Of a stretch of 64,000 nt of DNA, positions 42,794 to 51,934 are shown one piece after another. The notes under the pieces were generated by a model. That model was not told where the DNA came from. It ran no database searches and saw only the letters and a program-made list of their open reading frames with translations. A program made the position numbers and the translations under genes. Position 1 is the stretch's first letter. Every line of letters begins with the position of its first letter. This stretch comes from Reichenbachiella faecimaris (GTDB taxonomy: Bacteria; Bacteroidota; Bacteroidia; Cytophagales; Cyclobacteriaceae), in contig NZ_FWYF01000002.1 in assembly GCF_900176375.1 (NCBI RefSeq), forward strand, positions 222,161-286,160, written 5' to 3'.

Positions 42794-43849
42794 TTAGAAC
42801 GCATATACCGCTGCCAGCGTAAATGATGACAGGCTTTTACTCAACGTTGGGTTGATCAAAAATGGATCATCAGGATCTGTCAAATCCCATCCATCGTTAT
42901 CCTCTACGAATCCGTCATAAGACAACATGTCCATTCTGAATTCTGGTATGATTGTCAATGCCCCTACTGAATAATTGGCAGACAATGTCAAATCAATCAC
43001 ATTTTCATCCAATGCTATTGCACCCACTCCTTCATCTTTGAAGTACTCACCTCTGATTCCCAAAGAGAAATCATCAGAGAAGGAATTTTGCACATAAAGT
43101 GCCGCTCCAGTAAAGTTGTCCTTAGCTTTAGTAGCGTTTACTCCTAAGTAAATCGCATCAGTCAAATCCCATCCAGCTGTTAAATCGACTTGGTAGAAAT
43201 CATCCCCCAAAATAGTGTTTAGGTATGCTCCTCCAAATCCAAGCTGAGCACCAAAGAAATAATCTCCAGTTGGATTGTAGTCTGTAGCATCCGTTGGATT
43301 CAATACCGCCAACATCAAAGACGCTTCACCTAAGGTGATATCTGCTTTCAGACCAGAATGCGAGAATGGCCCATAAGAAAACATATAAGAAGTTGAGTAA
43401 TTATAGTTGGCTGTTGGAGAGATTACCTCGTACCCTAAAAAGGTGTTGAAGTTACCAATTGTCAACGTCACCGCCTCACTTACATTCCAGTAAGCATATA
43501 GTTGATTAACGATACTGGAAGAAGCTGTCGTAGATCCAAATACTGCGTCAGTTCCTCTTGGCCCGAATACAAGATCGGCAACGAATCCTGACTTTTCGCC
43601 TTCCAGGCCTAATATTACATTGGCCATTCCTAGAGCAAAACCAGTCTGGTTTGCAAATGAAGTAGAAGGAGCCAAAGATGATCCGTCACTGGCATCGTTA
43701 GTTCCACCACTCAATACTGCTCTATAATAGGCATCTGCACTACCAGAAATTGATAATGCTGGTGCACTTGATTCTTCCTCTTGTGCGAAAGTATTATTAT
43801 ATGATAAGCTCAAAATTGTTACCATAACAATAGATAGAAATTTCTTCAT
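42794..43849 (-). CDS. Outer-membrane porin (OmpL/BBP2-like)
   Basis: A 351-residue secreted beta-barrel. A signal peptide (KKFLSIVMVTILSLSYNNTFAQ) is followed by strands such as ISGSADAYYRAVL, GFALGMANVILGLEG, GFVADLVFGPRG and a C-terminal strand ending FTLAAVYAF, with the terminal Phe needed for Bam-dependent assembly. It resembles the putative beta-barrel porin-2 family. The start was set at the ATG at 43849, because an upstream in-frame ATG (43873) would place residues before the signal peptide. It lies between amt and glutamine synthetase, so passage of ammonium or small N-compounds is inferred from context only. Confidence 0.8.
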   Translation of the reverse strand: MKKFLSIVMVTILSLSYNNTFAQEEESSAPALSISGSADAYYRAVLSGGTNDASDGSSLAPSTSFANQTGFALGMANVILGLEGEKSGFVADLVFGPRGTDAVFGSTTASSSIVNQLYAYWNVSEAVTLTIGNFNTFLGYEVISPTANYNYSTSYMFSYGPFSHSGLKADITLGEASLMLAVLNPTDATDYNPTGDYFFGAQLGFGGAYLNTILGDDFYQVDLTAGWDLTDAIYLGVNATKAKDNFTGAALYVQNSFSDDFSLGIRGEYFKDEGVGAIALDENVIDLTLSANYSVGALTIIPEFRMDMLSYDGFVEDNDGWDLTDPDDPFLINPTLSKSLSSFTLAAVYAF

Positions 43850-43904
43850 GATTAAATTTGTGTTTTGGTTCATAAATTTGTTATACAGATTTGTGATATT
43901 AAGA

Positions 43905-43939
43905 CCTGCTGGAGCATGTTAGCAGACATACCCAGCAGG
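43905..43939. repeat. Inverted repeat between amt and the porin gene
   Basis: Arms CCTGCTGG (43905-43912) and CCAGCAGG (43932-43939) enclose a 19-nt loop just after the amt stop. The T-run is on the plus-strand side, so for the minus-strand operon it may act as a processing or attenuation hairpin rather than a strong terminator. Confidence 0.55.
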
Positions 43940-43948
43940 CATTTTTTA

Positions 43949-45292
43949 TTATTCGTCGTAAACGATTGTATATCCTCTGATACCGTGTTCGTGTGTATCG
44001 AGACCTTCTGTTTCGTGTTGTTCCGACACTCTCACCCCTACAGTTTTCTTCAATACAAAGAACAAGATGAAGGCAATTGGGAATGCAGCAATAGCATACA
44101 TCGCTACACCATAAAGTTGAGTTGCAAAAGAATGCTCTGGGTTCATTGAGAAGATTCCCACAGCTAGTGTACCCCATATTCCACATGACAAGTGAACTGA
44201 AACAGCTCCTACTACATCATCCAGCTTGAATTTATCAAGTGTAATAGCTGAAAGGACGACAATGATACCAGCTACTGCCCCAACTATCAATGAGTTGTTT
44301 ACAGAGATCACGTCAGCACCTGCAGTGATTCCTACAAGACCAGCCAAGATGCCGTTGAGCACCATACCCAAATCCATTCTTTTGAACACTGCATAAGCGG
44401 TCAAGAAGCCAAATAGTCCACCCGTACAAGCAGCCATACAAGTAGTAACCAATACAAATGACACTAAATCTGGATCAGCAGAAAGAACAGATCCTCCGTT
44501 GAAACCAAACCACCCTAACCAAAGTAGGAACACGCCAATTACGGCTAGTGGCACTGAAGTACCTGGCTTGTCAATTACTTTACCATCTACATATTTTCCT
44601 AGTCTTGGCCCAATCACAATGATTCCAGCCAAAGCACCCCATCCACCTACAGAGTGAACGAGTGTAGAACCTGCGAAATCATAGAATCCAGCAGCATCAA
44701 GGAATCCTGCTCCCCATTTCCAGCTACCTAAGATTGGGTATACAATACCTACATAGAGTAACGTAAAGATCATGTAACTAGAAAGCTTTACTCTTTCTGC
44801 AATCGCTCCAGATACGATAGTAGCAGCAGTAGCGGCAAACATGCCTTGGAATAAGAAATCTGTCCAATAGGTGTATCCTCCACCTGCATAGTCGATTGAA
44901 GCACCGTCGCCAGCGTCCAAACCAAACCCTGCAAATCCAAGCACACCATCAATGATTCCAAAATCACCTGGATACATCAAGTTGAATCCACAAATCAAGT
45001 AGGTAATCAAACCAATGATCGGTGTAATAGTATTTTTAAATAGGATGTTTACGGTGTTTTTTGACTGGCCAAAACCAGCCTCAACGCCCGCGAAGCCCAA
45101 GTGCATAATAAACACTAAAGCTGTTGCCAACATCATCCAAATGTTATTGGCAGTGAATAGTGCAGTAGCACCAGCAGCAGCAGCGTCCGCTACAGCGGCA
45201 GTTACTTCAGCGGGAACTTCAGCAACTACGGCAGCTGGAGCTTCCATTACCGCGACTGAGTCTTGCACTACATTCGTCAACAGATTAATCAT
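43949..45292 (-). CDS. amt: Ammonium transporter (Amt/MEP/Rh family)
   Basis: A 447-residue channel-type transporter for NH4+/NH3 with eleven predicted helices. Family features are AGFLDAAGFYDFAGSTLVHSVGGWGALAG with one pore His, GWFGFNGGSVL, and VGAVSVHLSCGIWGTLAVG with the second His. An unusual Ala/Val/Glu-rich, low-complexity segment (~12-45) precedes the first core helix. No PII (glnK) gene is adjacent, though amt genes are often linked to one. A 10-bp-arm inverted repeat lies 36 bp upstream. Porin and glutamine synthetase genes follow. Confidence 0.95.
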   Translation of the reverse strand: MINLLTNVVQDSVAVMEAPAAVVAEVPAEVTAAVADAAAAGATALFTANNIWMMLATALVFIMHLGFAGVEAGFGQSKNTVNILFKNTITPIIGLITYLICGFNLMYPGDFGIIDGVLGFAGFGLDAGDGASIDYAGGGYTYWTDFLFQGMFAATAATIVSGAIAERVKLSSYMIFTLLYVGIVYPILGSWKWGAGFLDAAGFYDFAGSTLVHSVGGWGALAGIIVIGPRLGKYVDGKVIDKPGTSVPLAVIGVFLLWLGWFGFNGGSVLSADPDLVSFVLVTTCMAACTGGLFGFLTAYAVFKRMDLGMVLNGILAGLVGITAGADVISVNNSLIVGAVAGIIVVLSAITLDKFKLDDVVGAVSVHLSCGIWGTLAVGIFSMNPEHSFATQLYGVAMYAIAAFPIAFILFFVLKKTVGVRVSEQHETEGLDTHEHGIRGYTIVYDE

Positions 45293-45701
45293 AGCATGTA
45301 ATTTTTAGTTCTAAATTGTTTTCCTCATGAAAGTCAACCTTTGACTTTCAAGCTTTTCTCCTTGAATTATGCAGCTCAGTTAGGTATTGGTCAAAAAAAC
45401 AACTGAATTTCGTTGTTTAGCTGAAAATTCAAACTTTCTGGGGGTGTTTTAATGCTGTTGAGATGCTAAAGTAGTGTTTTTACGTATTACTACGTATTTT
45501 TTATACCTAATATTTCAATATTTACGTGAATTATTACATATCTCGTTATTTTTTTACCCTAAAATTGAATTATTTGCAAAACTCATCAACTCAGTTGTTG
45601 ATTTTTATGAAATTTCTATCGATTTCAACAATCACTATAGTTTCATTCAATCTAACTGGGTAAATAGTGAAAATCATCTACTGAAATATCTCATTTTTTA
45701 G
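45293..45701. other. 409-bp AT-rich intergenic region between amt and yraN
   Basis: It contains the inverted repeat at 45328-45350 near amt. Further right is a very AT-rich stretch with TACGTATTACTACGTA (around 45480-45496), which looks like promoter or operator DNA. A 75-codon frame here has poor coding character and is not called. Confidence 0.6.
45328..45350. promoter_or_regulatory. Perfect inverted repeat upstream of amt
   Basis: TGAAAGTCAA-CCT-TTGACTTTCA: two 10-bp arms around a 3-bp centre, 36 bp before the amt ATG. The size and symmetry fit a dimeric repressor/activator site in the leader. Confidence 0.55.
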
Positions 45702-46136
45702 ATGTCATTCAATAGTATTTACCAGCTGATAAATGAAAAATCCTGCTTTGTATATAGATTAGCTCAACAAAACCCTATCACATTGCACGCTAACCGACCC
45801 ACTAAATACATTGGCCAAAAGGCCGAAGAGCATGCCCTACTTTTTTTACTGAATAAGGGGTATTCGCTAAATGAAAGAAATTACAGACACAAGCGGTCTG
45901 AAATAGACTTGATATTGACTTTGAAAAATACATTAGTATTTGTAGAAGTAAAATATCGTAGCTCAAGCCAATTTGGTCATCCCGAAGATTTTGTTTCTAC
46001 CAATCAAAAGCGATCTATCATAGAGGGAGCCGAACACTATATTTCTCAAATGAATTGGCAAGGCCATATACGATTTGACATTATTGCTATAGATGCACAA
46101 TTCAAAATTGAGCATTTTGAGGACGCATTTTATTAG
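45702..46136 (+). CDS. YraN family (UPF0102) endonuclease-like protein
   Basis: A 144-residue protein of the YraN family, which has a Holliday-junction-resolvase-like fold. The conserved core is YIGQKAEEHALLFLLNKGYSLNERNYRHKRSEIDLILTLKNTLVFVEVKYR, with the E-x-D...E-V-K nuclease motif and the FGHPEDFVSTNQKRSI segment. No activity is established for most members. The ATG at 45702 gives ~27 residues more than usual; a TTG at 45783 (start HANRPTKYIG) gives a family-length 117 residues and may be the real start. Confidence 0.88.
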   Translation: MSFNSIYQLINEKSCFVYRLAQQNPITLHANRPTKYIGQKAEEHALLFLLNKGYSLNERNYRHKRSEIDLILTLKNTLVFVEVKYRSSSQFGHPEDFVSTNQKRSIIEGAEHYISQMNWQGHIRFDIIAIDAQFKIEHFEDAFY

Positions 46137-46236
46137 GAATCAAAAGGGCTAATGGTCATCATGAAGATTGCTCATGAATTATTCTCAACCAGTCATATCA
46201 CTCAGCGTATTTAATAACTTCACATGCTAATTACCT

Positions 46237-46710
46237 ATGAGCAATATTAAATACCACCTTGCCCAATTCAATATCACCAAACTGAAAGCAGATCTTGATA
46301 ACCCCATGATGAAGGAGTTTAGAGATTTTCTGGCTCCTGTCAATCTACTGGCAGAAGAAAGCCCTGGATTCGTCTGGCGATTCAAAGATGAAAATGGTGA
46401 TGCGGCCATAGAGGTAGAAACACCCTTTGAGGACCCCTCAATTTTTGTAAACATGTCCGTATGGGAAGATTATGAATCTCTCAGATCATACACCTATGAC
46501 ACCGTGCATAGCTACTTTTTAAAAAGTAGAAAGAAATGGTCTGAAAAAATGGACAGTCATCAGGTTGTACTCTGGTGGGTTGAAAAAGGACAGGTGCCGA
46601 GCTTGGCACTAGCCAAAAACAAATTGGATCAATTGGAGCAGCAAGGCTCCTCGCCTTCTGCCTTTAGTTTGCGTGAGTTGTATTTAGCAGATGGAACCCC
46701 AACTTTATAG
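46237..46710 (+). CDS. DUF3291 family protein
   Basis: A 157-residue soluble protein with the DUF3291 pattern: YHLAQFNITKLKADLDNPMMKEFRDFLAPVNLLAEESPGFVWRF, then FVNMSVWEDYESLRSYTYDTVHSYFLKSRKKWSEKM and VLWWVEKGQVPS. This family has a dimeric alpha-beta barrel related to antibiotic-biosynthesis monooxygenase folds. Its function is unknown. It ends 2 bp before the FMN reductase gene, suggesting co-translation and a shared redox context. Confidence 0.85.
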   Translation: MSNIKYHLAQFNITKLKADLDNPMMKEFRDFLAPVNLLAEESPGFVWRFKDENGDAAIEVETPFEDPSIFVNMSVWEDYESLRSYTYDTVHSYFLKSRKKWSEKMDSHQVVLWWVEKGQVPSLALAKNKLDQLEQQGSSPSAFSLRELYLADGTPTL

Positions 46711-46712
46711 AG

Positions 46713-47237
46713 ATGCAAAAGATTTTTGCCATTTCGGGAAGTACAAGAAAAAAATCCTCAAGCAAGGCACTTTTGCGATACGTTGCCGAACAATTCTCAA
46801 ATCTGATTGAATTAGAATTATTCAATGACCTGGATCAGTTGCCCCATTTCAACCCTGATCTAGATGGCGACAACCCTCCACAGGCCATAATTGATTTTCG
46901 AACGAAGATTGAGGCTGCTGACGGTATCATAGTCTGTACACCCGAATACGTTTTTAGTTTGCCTGGAAGTTTAAAAAATGCGATTGAGTGGCTGGTTTCA
47001 ACCACATTGCTTTCAGAAAAACCAGTGGCACTGATTGTAGCAGCTGCTTCTGGTCAAAAAGCATTTGAAGCATTAAATTTAATTATGACTACACTTGAGG
47101 TTCTTGTAGAGCCTGAAAGCAAACTTCTTATTCAAGGAGTCAAAGGGAAAATCAATGACCTAGGACAATTAACTGATCAGCCCACAAAAGAGGAAGTAAA
47201 AAAAACAATTCAATCCCTACTGAACTCCATCAAATAA
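46713..47237 (+). CDS. NADPH-dependent FMN reductase-like flavoprotein
   Basis: A 174-residue flavodoxin-like enzyme. FAISGSTRKKSSSKALLRYV at the N-terminus is the FMN-phosphate loop (S/G-S-T-R). DGIIVCTPEYVFSLPGSLKNAIEWLVS carries the PEY motif that binds the flavin. Relatives reduce FMN, quinones, azo dyes or chromate with NADPH. The substrate is not determined. Its start lies 2 bp after the DUF3291 gene stop. Confidence 0.9.
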   Translation: MQKIFAISGSTRKKSSSKALLRYVAEQFSNLIELELFNDLDQLPHFNPDLDGDNPPQAIIDFRTKIEAADGIIVCTPEYVFSLPGSLKNAIEWLVSTTLLSEKPVALIVAAASGQKAFEALNLIMTTLEVLVEPESKLLIQGVKGKINDLGQLTDQPTKEEVKKTIQSLLNSIK

Positions 47238-47306
47238 GTCCTTTCAAAAAAAGCAATTCATGGCTGTTCCGTAAATTTATCTAGCTTTAGCTTTACTAAT
47301 TGATTT

Positions 47307-49940
47307 ATGGCATCAGGGAAAGTAAAAATTTGGAATTCTATCGTCACTAGATTTGGTCTTTTTTTTATTGGACTGATCATCTTGGCCATATTTGTTTCTG
47401 GGTTTCTCATCTATAATAGGGCCTCAGCCATCATTGGCACCTTTAGTCAAGAGAGAATTGCACACAGTTCTAACCTTGCGGAGCAGGCCTTTTACTCTTT
47501 GCTATCTGAAGTCGAAAATGACATCTCGATTATGGCCGAAAATGCCAAACTACAGGCCTATGCTGATGCCCCAACACCCACCCTCCAAACAGAAATTGAA
47601 CACCTTTTTTATGTCACCTTAAAGAATAAACCTAATTACTTTCAAGTCAGACTGATTAGCTTAATAGAAGAAGGACAAGAAATTATAAGATTAGACAAAA
47701 AAGGCAATGAAGTTATCCCTACCAGAAAGAATAAGCTTCAAAACAAGCGTGATCGCCCCTATTTTCAAGAAGCCTTAAACTTAAAGCCAAGTGAGTTTTA
47801 CTTTTCTCTCATCAGCTTAAATGAAGAATTTGGTGTAGTAAGCCCTTCTCTGACCCCAACGATTAGGGCTGTCAGTCTGGTTTACAATACAGCTCAAACG
47901 CCAACTCATATGGTTGTTATCAATTTGGATCTCAGAAATTTCTACACGAGCCTCAAAAACATCATGACATCAGGTATAGAATTGATGCTTATAGATCAAT
48001 ATGGGCAGTACTTATTTGCTTCTGACATGACCAAATGTTTTAGTAAACAACTTAAAAGTTATGAAAGGTTTGATGCGGATTTTGCCATTCCATTTTCGAC
48101 TTTGCACACTGATTCCAGTCGATTTGAAACCCTAAAGAGCAAGAAAGGGAATATATTCTTATCAGAGATCAAATCTATTGCCTATTCAAATGGTAAGCAT
48201 CAGATATTTCTTTTGGCCTTTCTAAAAGAAAATATTGCCCTAAGTAGTGTGCTTTATATTAAAAAATACAGTTATCAAATTATCCCAATAGTGGCATTGG
48301 CAGCACTCGTTATTGCAGTGATATTCATTCGAATTCTGGCTTTGAGAATTGGGTCGATCACAGAGGCGATTGGCAGTTATGATCAGGCATCCATGCCCAC
48401 TATCAAGTTCTCTGAAAACAGGAAAGACGAGTTGGGTGTACTCACCCGAACTTTTATGACTATGAAAGCCAGAATTAGCCAGCAGATGGATGATTTGAAA
48501 TGCGCACTGGACAAGGAACAAAAAGCCATAAAAGAAAAGGATGAATTCTTACAAAACATGAGTCATGAATTGAGAACACCCCTCAATGCTATATTGGGCT
48601 TGACCCAACTCATAAAAAAGAATAAACCAAATCCTAAACAAGAACCAATCGTAGATGCCATTCATAGAAGTGCGCAGTCATTGGCTGGATTGATGCATGA
48701 TATTCTAGACCATCAAAAACTTTTGGAAGGACGGGTGCATTTGAAGTACAAGCCTGCCAAGATTTCCGAATTGCTTTCTGATATTCACGCCAGTTACAGA
48801 TTTGATGCAATCAATAAAGGTCTCGGGTTTGAGCTAAAAATCGATGCTGAACTCAAAGAAAATTGGTATCAAACAGATGCCTTACGTTTTACTCAAATCA
48901 TTACTAACCTGATCGTCAACGCCATCAAGTTTACCGACTCCGGAAAAGTGACCATTGACGTAAATGTAGAGCGTAGCCGTACATTGGAAATTAAAATTGC
49001 AGACACGGGAAAGGGCATTCTGCCCGAAAATTTGAAGAAAATAAGAGAGCGTTTCTATCAAGAAGAACCAAGTCAATCTTCAACAGAAGGCTTTGGACTT
49101 GGTCTCTCCATTGTAAAACAATTGGTTGATCTGTTTGCTGGAGAGTTATTAGTGAAATCAGAAATGGAGATGGGCTCCATATTTACAGTAAAGCTCCCCT
49201 TGCTCATTGCTGAAGAACGGGCTACCAATTCATCCGTCATGGTTGACCACCTTTCGTTGTCAGATATTGACAAAACCATGACGATTCTTCATATTGAAGA
49301 CGACGAATCAGCCAGACTCCTGATCAACCAATTGATACAATCTCCAAATGTGGAATTAGAGCAAACCAACAATTGGGCGTATGCCCAACAGTTCATTGAA
49401 AAACAAATGCCTGACCTGATCATTAGCGACTTGATGCTGGAAAGTGTGGATGTGAGCAGCAAACTTGTTTCCATCAAAGAGAAACACGACATTCCTATCA
49501 TTGTGATGTCTGCCCTGGAGGAACCTCAGATGCAACTCATCAGCCACTACTATCTACAAAAGCCTTACGACTTGGATCAGATGATGGATTTGGCAATTCT
49601 TCTGCTAGGCAAGTCTATTTTTGACCAGCCTCAATTGGCCACTAACTATGCACAATACGATCAGGACAAGACCAAGATTAAGAAATTCCTTTCGTTACTC
49701 ATTTCTGAATTTGAAGCCTATGTGGTAAGAATAGATCAAGCTTTTGAGAATCAAGATGAAACAGAGTGGATAGCCATTAAGCACAAGCTTATTACTCATA
49801 TCAGAAGCCTAGCATTGCACAAATTGAATGAGCATATACCTAATCAGCTAGTGAATTTAGATGATCAGAAACGCTCAGAGCTTAAAAAGCTATTGCAATA
49901 CAACTTGAGTTATTTCAGGAATGAATTACGACTACTTTAG
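47307..49940 (+). CDS. Hybrid sensor histidine kinase with receiver and Hpt-like C-terminus
   Basis: An 877-residue membrane kinase. TM1 is near 14-34, a Cache-like periplasmic sensor covers ~35-315, TM2 ~318-340, and a HAMP linker follows. HisKA holds phospho-His H420 in MSHELRTPLNAI. HATPase has NLIVNAIKFTDSG, DTGKGI and GFGLGLSIVKQL. A receiver starts HIEDDESA with the phospho-Asp in IISDLML and the K in YYLQKPYD. The final ~100 residues resemble an Hpt domain (IKHKLITHIRSL). All phosphorelay modules are therefore in one chain. The 3' end overlaps the convergent LytTR regulator by 9 bp. The ligand is unknown. Confidence 0.92.
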   Translation: MASGKVKIWNSIVTRFGLFFIGLIILAIFVSGFLIYNRASAIIGTFSQERIAHSSNLAEQAFYSLLSEVENDISIMAENAKLQAYADAPTPTLQTEIEHLFYVTLKNKPNYFQVRLISLIEEGQEIIRLDKKGNEVIPTRKNKLQNKRDRPYFQEALNLKPSEFYFSLISLNEEFGVVSPSLTPTIRAVSLVYNTAQTPTHMVVINLDLRNFYTSLKNIMTSGIELMLIDQYGQYLFASDMTKCFSKQLKSYERFDADFAIPFSTLHTDSSRFETLKSKKGNIFLSEIKSIAYSNGKHQIFLLAFLKENIALSSVLYIKKYSYQIIPIVALAALVIAVIFIRILALRIGSITEAIGSYDQASMPTIKFSENRKDELGVLTRTFMTMKARISQQMDDLKCALDKEQKAIKEKDEFLQNMSHELRTPLNAILGLTQLIKKNKPNPKQEPIVDAIHRSAQSLAGLMHDILDHQKLLEGRVHLKYKPAKISELLSDIHASYRFDAINKGLGFELKIDAELKENWYQTDALRFTQIITNLIVNAIKFTDSGKVTIDVNVERSRTLEIKIADTGKGILPENLKKIRERFYQEEPSQSSTEGFGLGLSIVKQLVDLFAGELLVKSEMEMGSIFTVKLPLLIAEERATNSSVMVDHLSLSDIDKTMTILHIEDDESARLLINQLIQSPNVELEQTNNWAYAQQFIEKQMPDLIISDLMLESVDVSSKLVSIKEKHDIPIIVMSALEEPQMQLISHYYLQKPYDLDQMMDLAILLLGKSIFDQPQLATNYAQYDQDKTKIKKFLSLLISEFEAYVVRIDQAFENQDETEWIAIKHKLITHIRSLALHKLNEHIPNQLVNLDDQKRSELKKLLQYNLSYFRNELRLL

Positions 49941-50612
49941 CAATTTTATCTTGTTCAGTAACTCCTTTTCATAAAGGTCACTAATAGAAATTTCTTCTTG
50001 ACCTACTTGCACATCTCCACTGGCAATACTATCAATGTGATTGACATTTACGATATAGGATCGCTGAACTCGTTGAAAGTAATTGGGCAATTTTTCGGCC
50101 AACTCAGTAAGTGTCATCAGCGTGAGTAACTTCCTTTCCTCAAATACCAACTCGGCATAGTTAGCTGCCGATTTAATGTACTTGACTTGTTTCAAGTCCA
50201 CTTTAACCAATTTATTTCCATCCTTGACAAAAATCTGATCTGTATCATGGGTAGACGGGTGACTCTGTTTTTGAACTTTCTGCATGCCTTTGAAAAAACG
50301 AGCAAAATCGATGGGTTTAACTAAGAAATCAACAATCTGCTCATAGTCATAAGACTCTGAAGCAAAATCACGATTGGCCGTAATCATGATGACAAAGGTG
50401 CCCAGCCCCACAGTCTGGAGTATCTCTTTTCCAGTAATATCAGGAAGATTATAGTCCAGCAGAATAACATCAAACTGATTTTGGCTAATCAAGTTAATAG
50501 ACTCAAAGCCACTGTTGGTTACAGTAACATTCGATACAAAATCAACTTTGGAACAAAAGTGCTCCAATAAGTCACAAATCAAGGGGTCGTCATCTACAAT
50601 CAGGCAGTGCAT
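49932..50612 (-). CDS. LytTR-family response regulator
   Basis: A 226-residue two-domain regulator. The N-terminal receiver has acidic VDDDP (residues 6-10), phospho-acceptor D53 in VILLDYNLPD, and K in FLVKPIDFARF. The C-terminal LytTR DNA-binding domain (~125-226) has KYIKSAANYAELVFEERKLLTLMTLTELAEKLPNYFQRVQRSYIVN. It is convergent with and overlaps the hybrid kinase, so a functional pairing is possible but not proven; LytTR regulators more often pair with LytS/YehU-type kinases. It diverges from the outer-membrane protein gene at 50758. Confidence 0.93.
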   Translation of the reverse strand: MHCLIVDDDPLICDLLEHFCSKVDFVSNVTVTNSGFESINLISQNQFDVILLDYNLPDITGKEILQTVGLGTFVIMITANRDFASESYDYEQIVDFLVKPIDFARFFKGMQKVQKQSHPSTHDTDQIFVKDGNKLVKVDLKQVKYIKSAANYAELVFEERKLLTLMTLTELAEKLPNYFQRVQRSYIVNVNHIDSIASGDVQVGQEEISISDLYEKELLNKIKLLK

Positions 50613-50757
50613 ATCTTATCCTTTCATTAGTCAGTTTCATCCGCCAAGATAGCCATTTCATCCTTTAGGATATAATTCAACTGTCTTATGAACTATCATT
50701 GATTTAGCAATACTAACCCAAAGCTGAGTTTTAATTTTCAATTACAAAAAACAAAAC

Positions 50758-51903
50758 ATGAAAGCTAAAAGTATTGTCATACTGGCCGTATTAACTATCT
50801 GCTCTTTTAAATCTACTGCCCAGGGCTGTGTAGCAATTAGAGGGTTTAGTGGATGCTCCTCTGGATTATCCAATACATTCGGCACCTCAAAAGGTGAATT
50901 TTTCGCCAATACTGGATTTCGCTACTTCAAATCTTTTCGGCATTTTCGTGGAAACCATGAAGAAAAAGACCGCATAGAAAATGGTACAGAAGTAATCAAT
51001 AAAAGCTATTTTTTGGACATTTCACTGACCTACGGCATTACAGACAGACTGTACGGCACGGTTACTGTTCCGATTACTTATCATAATCGCTCATCCATGT
51101 ACGAGCATGGCGGCAATCCTCCAAATGGTCTGGGTGATAGAAACGAAACCTCTGCCCGCGGATTATCTGACATTCGAATGGGTATTGGGTATTGGTTGGT
51201 AGATCCTGCTAAAGGCAAAAAATTCAATTACGCTGTGGGGCTTGGATTGAAACTGCCAACAGGCAGCTACAACTACAAAGACAACTTTCATAATCAGGGT
51301 GACAATAAGGATGAAACGCGATATACTGTGGTGGATCAATCTATTCAGCCTGGAGATGGTGGCACAGGCATTACACTAGATATACAAGGTTATCACATCC
51401 TCTCTGAAAAAATTGTACTGACTTCTAATCTCTTTTATTTGTTGAATCCAAAAGAAACCAATGGTGTTCTCACCAGATCAGGCTCTAGCGAATTTTCATG
51501 TCCAGATCAATTTGCTCTAAGAGTAGGCTCATTCTACAACACCAAGATCCATGGCTTTAGCCTTTATGCAGGTGGCCGATTAGAAGGTGTCCCATCTGAT
51601 GATCTAATAGGTGGTAGTGCAGGATATAGACGACCAGGATACGCCATATCTGTAGAACCAGGTCTCGCATATAGCAAAAATAATTTTGCTGTCAATGCAA
51701 GCATCCCCTTTGCAATAGTAAGAAATAGAGTACAAAGCTATTCGGACAAACAAATAACGGCTGAAACAGGGGAATACAGAAATGGAGACGCAGCCTTCGC
51801 AGATTACCTATTGAACTTCACATTTACCTATCGCTTTGGCAAAAAACATGGCCAAGATATGTTGAGGGACTTTGTTCCAAGCTGGAATGATGAGAAGGAA
51901 TGA
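50758..51903 (+). CDS. Outer-membrane beta-barrel, phenol-degradation meta-pathway transporter-like
   Basis: A 381-residue secreted protein with a signal peptide (AVLTICSFKSTAQG). It has repeated strand pairs: FFANTGFRYFKSFRHF, YFLDISLTYGITDRLYGTVTVPITYHNR, GLSDIRMGIGYWL, YAVGLGLKLPTGSYNYKDN and a C-terminal YLLNFTFTYRFG. The GITDRLYGTVTVPITY pattern is characteristic of outer-membrane proteins of the MetA/phenol-degradation transporter type. Cys residues near the mature N-terminus (QGCVAIRGFSGC) could form a disulfide. It is followed 31 bp later by the haloperoxidase-like lipoprotein, so the two probably work together. Confidence 0.75.
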   Translation: MKAKSIVILAVLTICSFKSTAQGCVAIRGFSGCSSGLSNTFGTSKGEFFANTGFRYFKSFRHFRGNHEEKDRIENGTEVINKSYFLDISLTYGITDRLYGTVTVPITYHNRSSMYEHGGNPPNGLGDRNETSARGLSDIRMGIGYWLVDPAKGKKFNYAVGLGLKLPTGSYNYKDNFHNQGDNKDETRYTVVDQSIQPGDGGTGITLDIQGYHILSEKIVLTSNLFYLLNPKETNGVLTRSGSSEFSCPDQFALRVGSFYNTKIHGFSLYAGGRLEGVPSDDLIGGSAGYRRPGYAISVEPGLAYSKNNFAVNASIPFAIVRNRVQSYSDKQITAETGEYRNGDAAFADYLLNFTFTYRFGKKHGQDMLRDFVPSWNDEKE

Positions 51904-51934
51904 TATTAATGAACGAACAAGTAAAACAAGTAAT

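Noticed and set aside
43899-44186. 95-codon frame within the amt gene
   Set aside because: It lies inside the strongly conserved Amt coding sequence and has no own features.
45474-45701. 75-codon open frame upstream of yraN
   Set aside because: It lies in an AT-rich region with F/L/Y-biased translation expected by chance, and ends right at the yraN start without a family or RBS.
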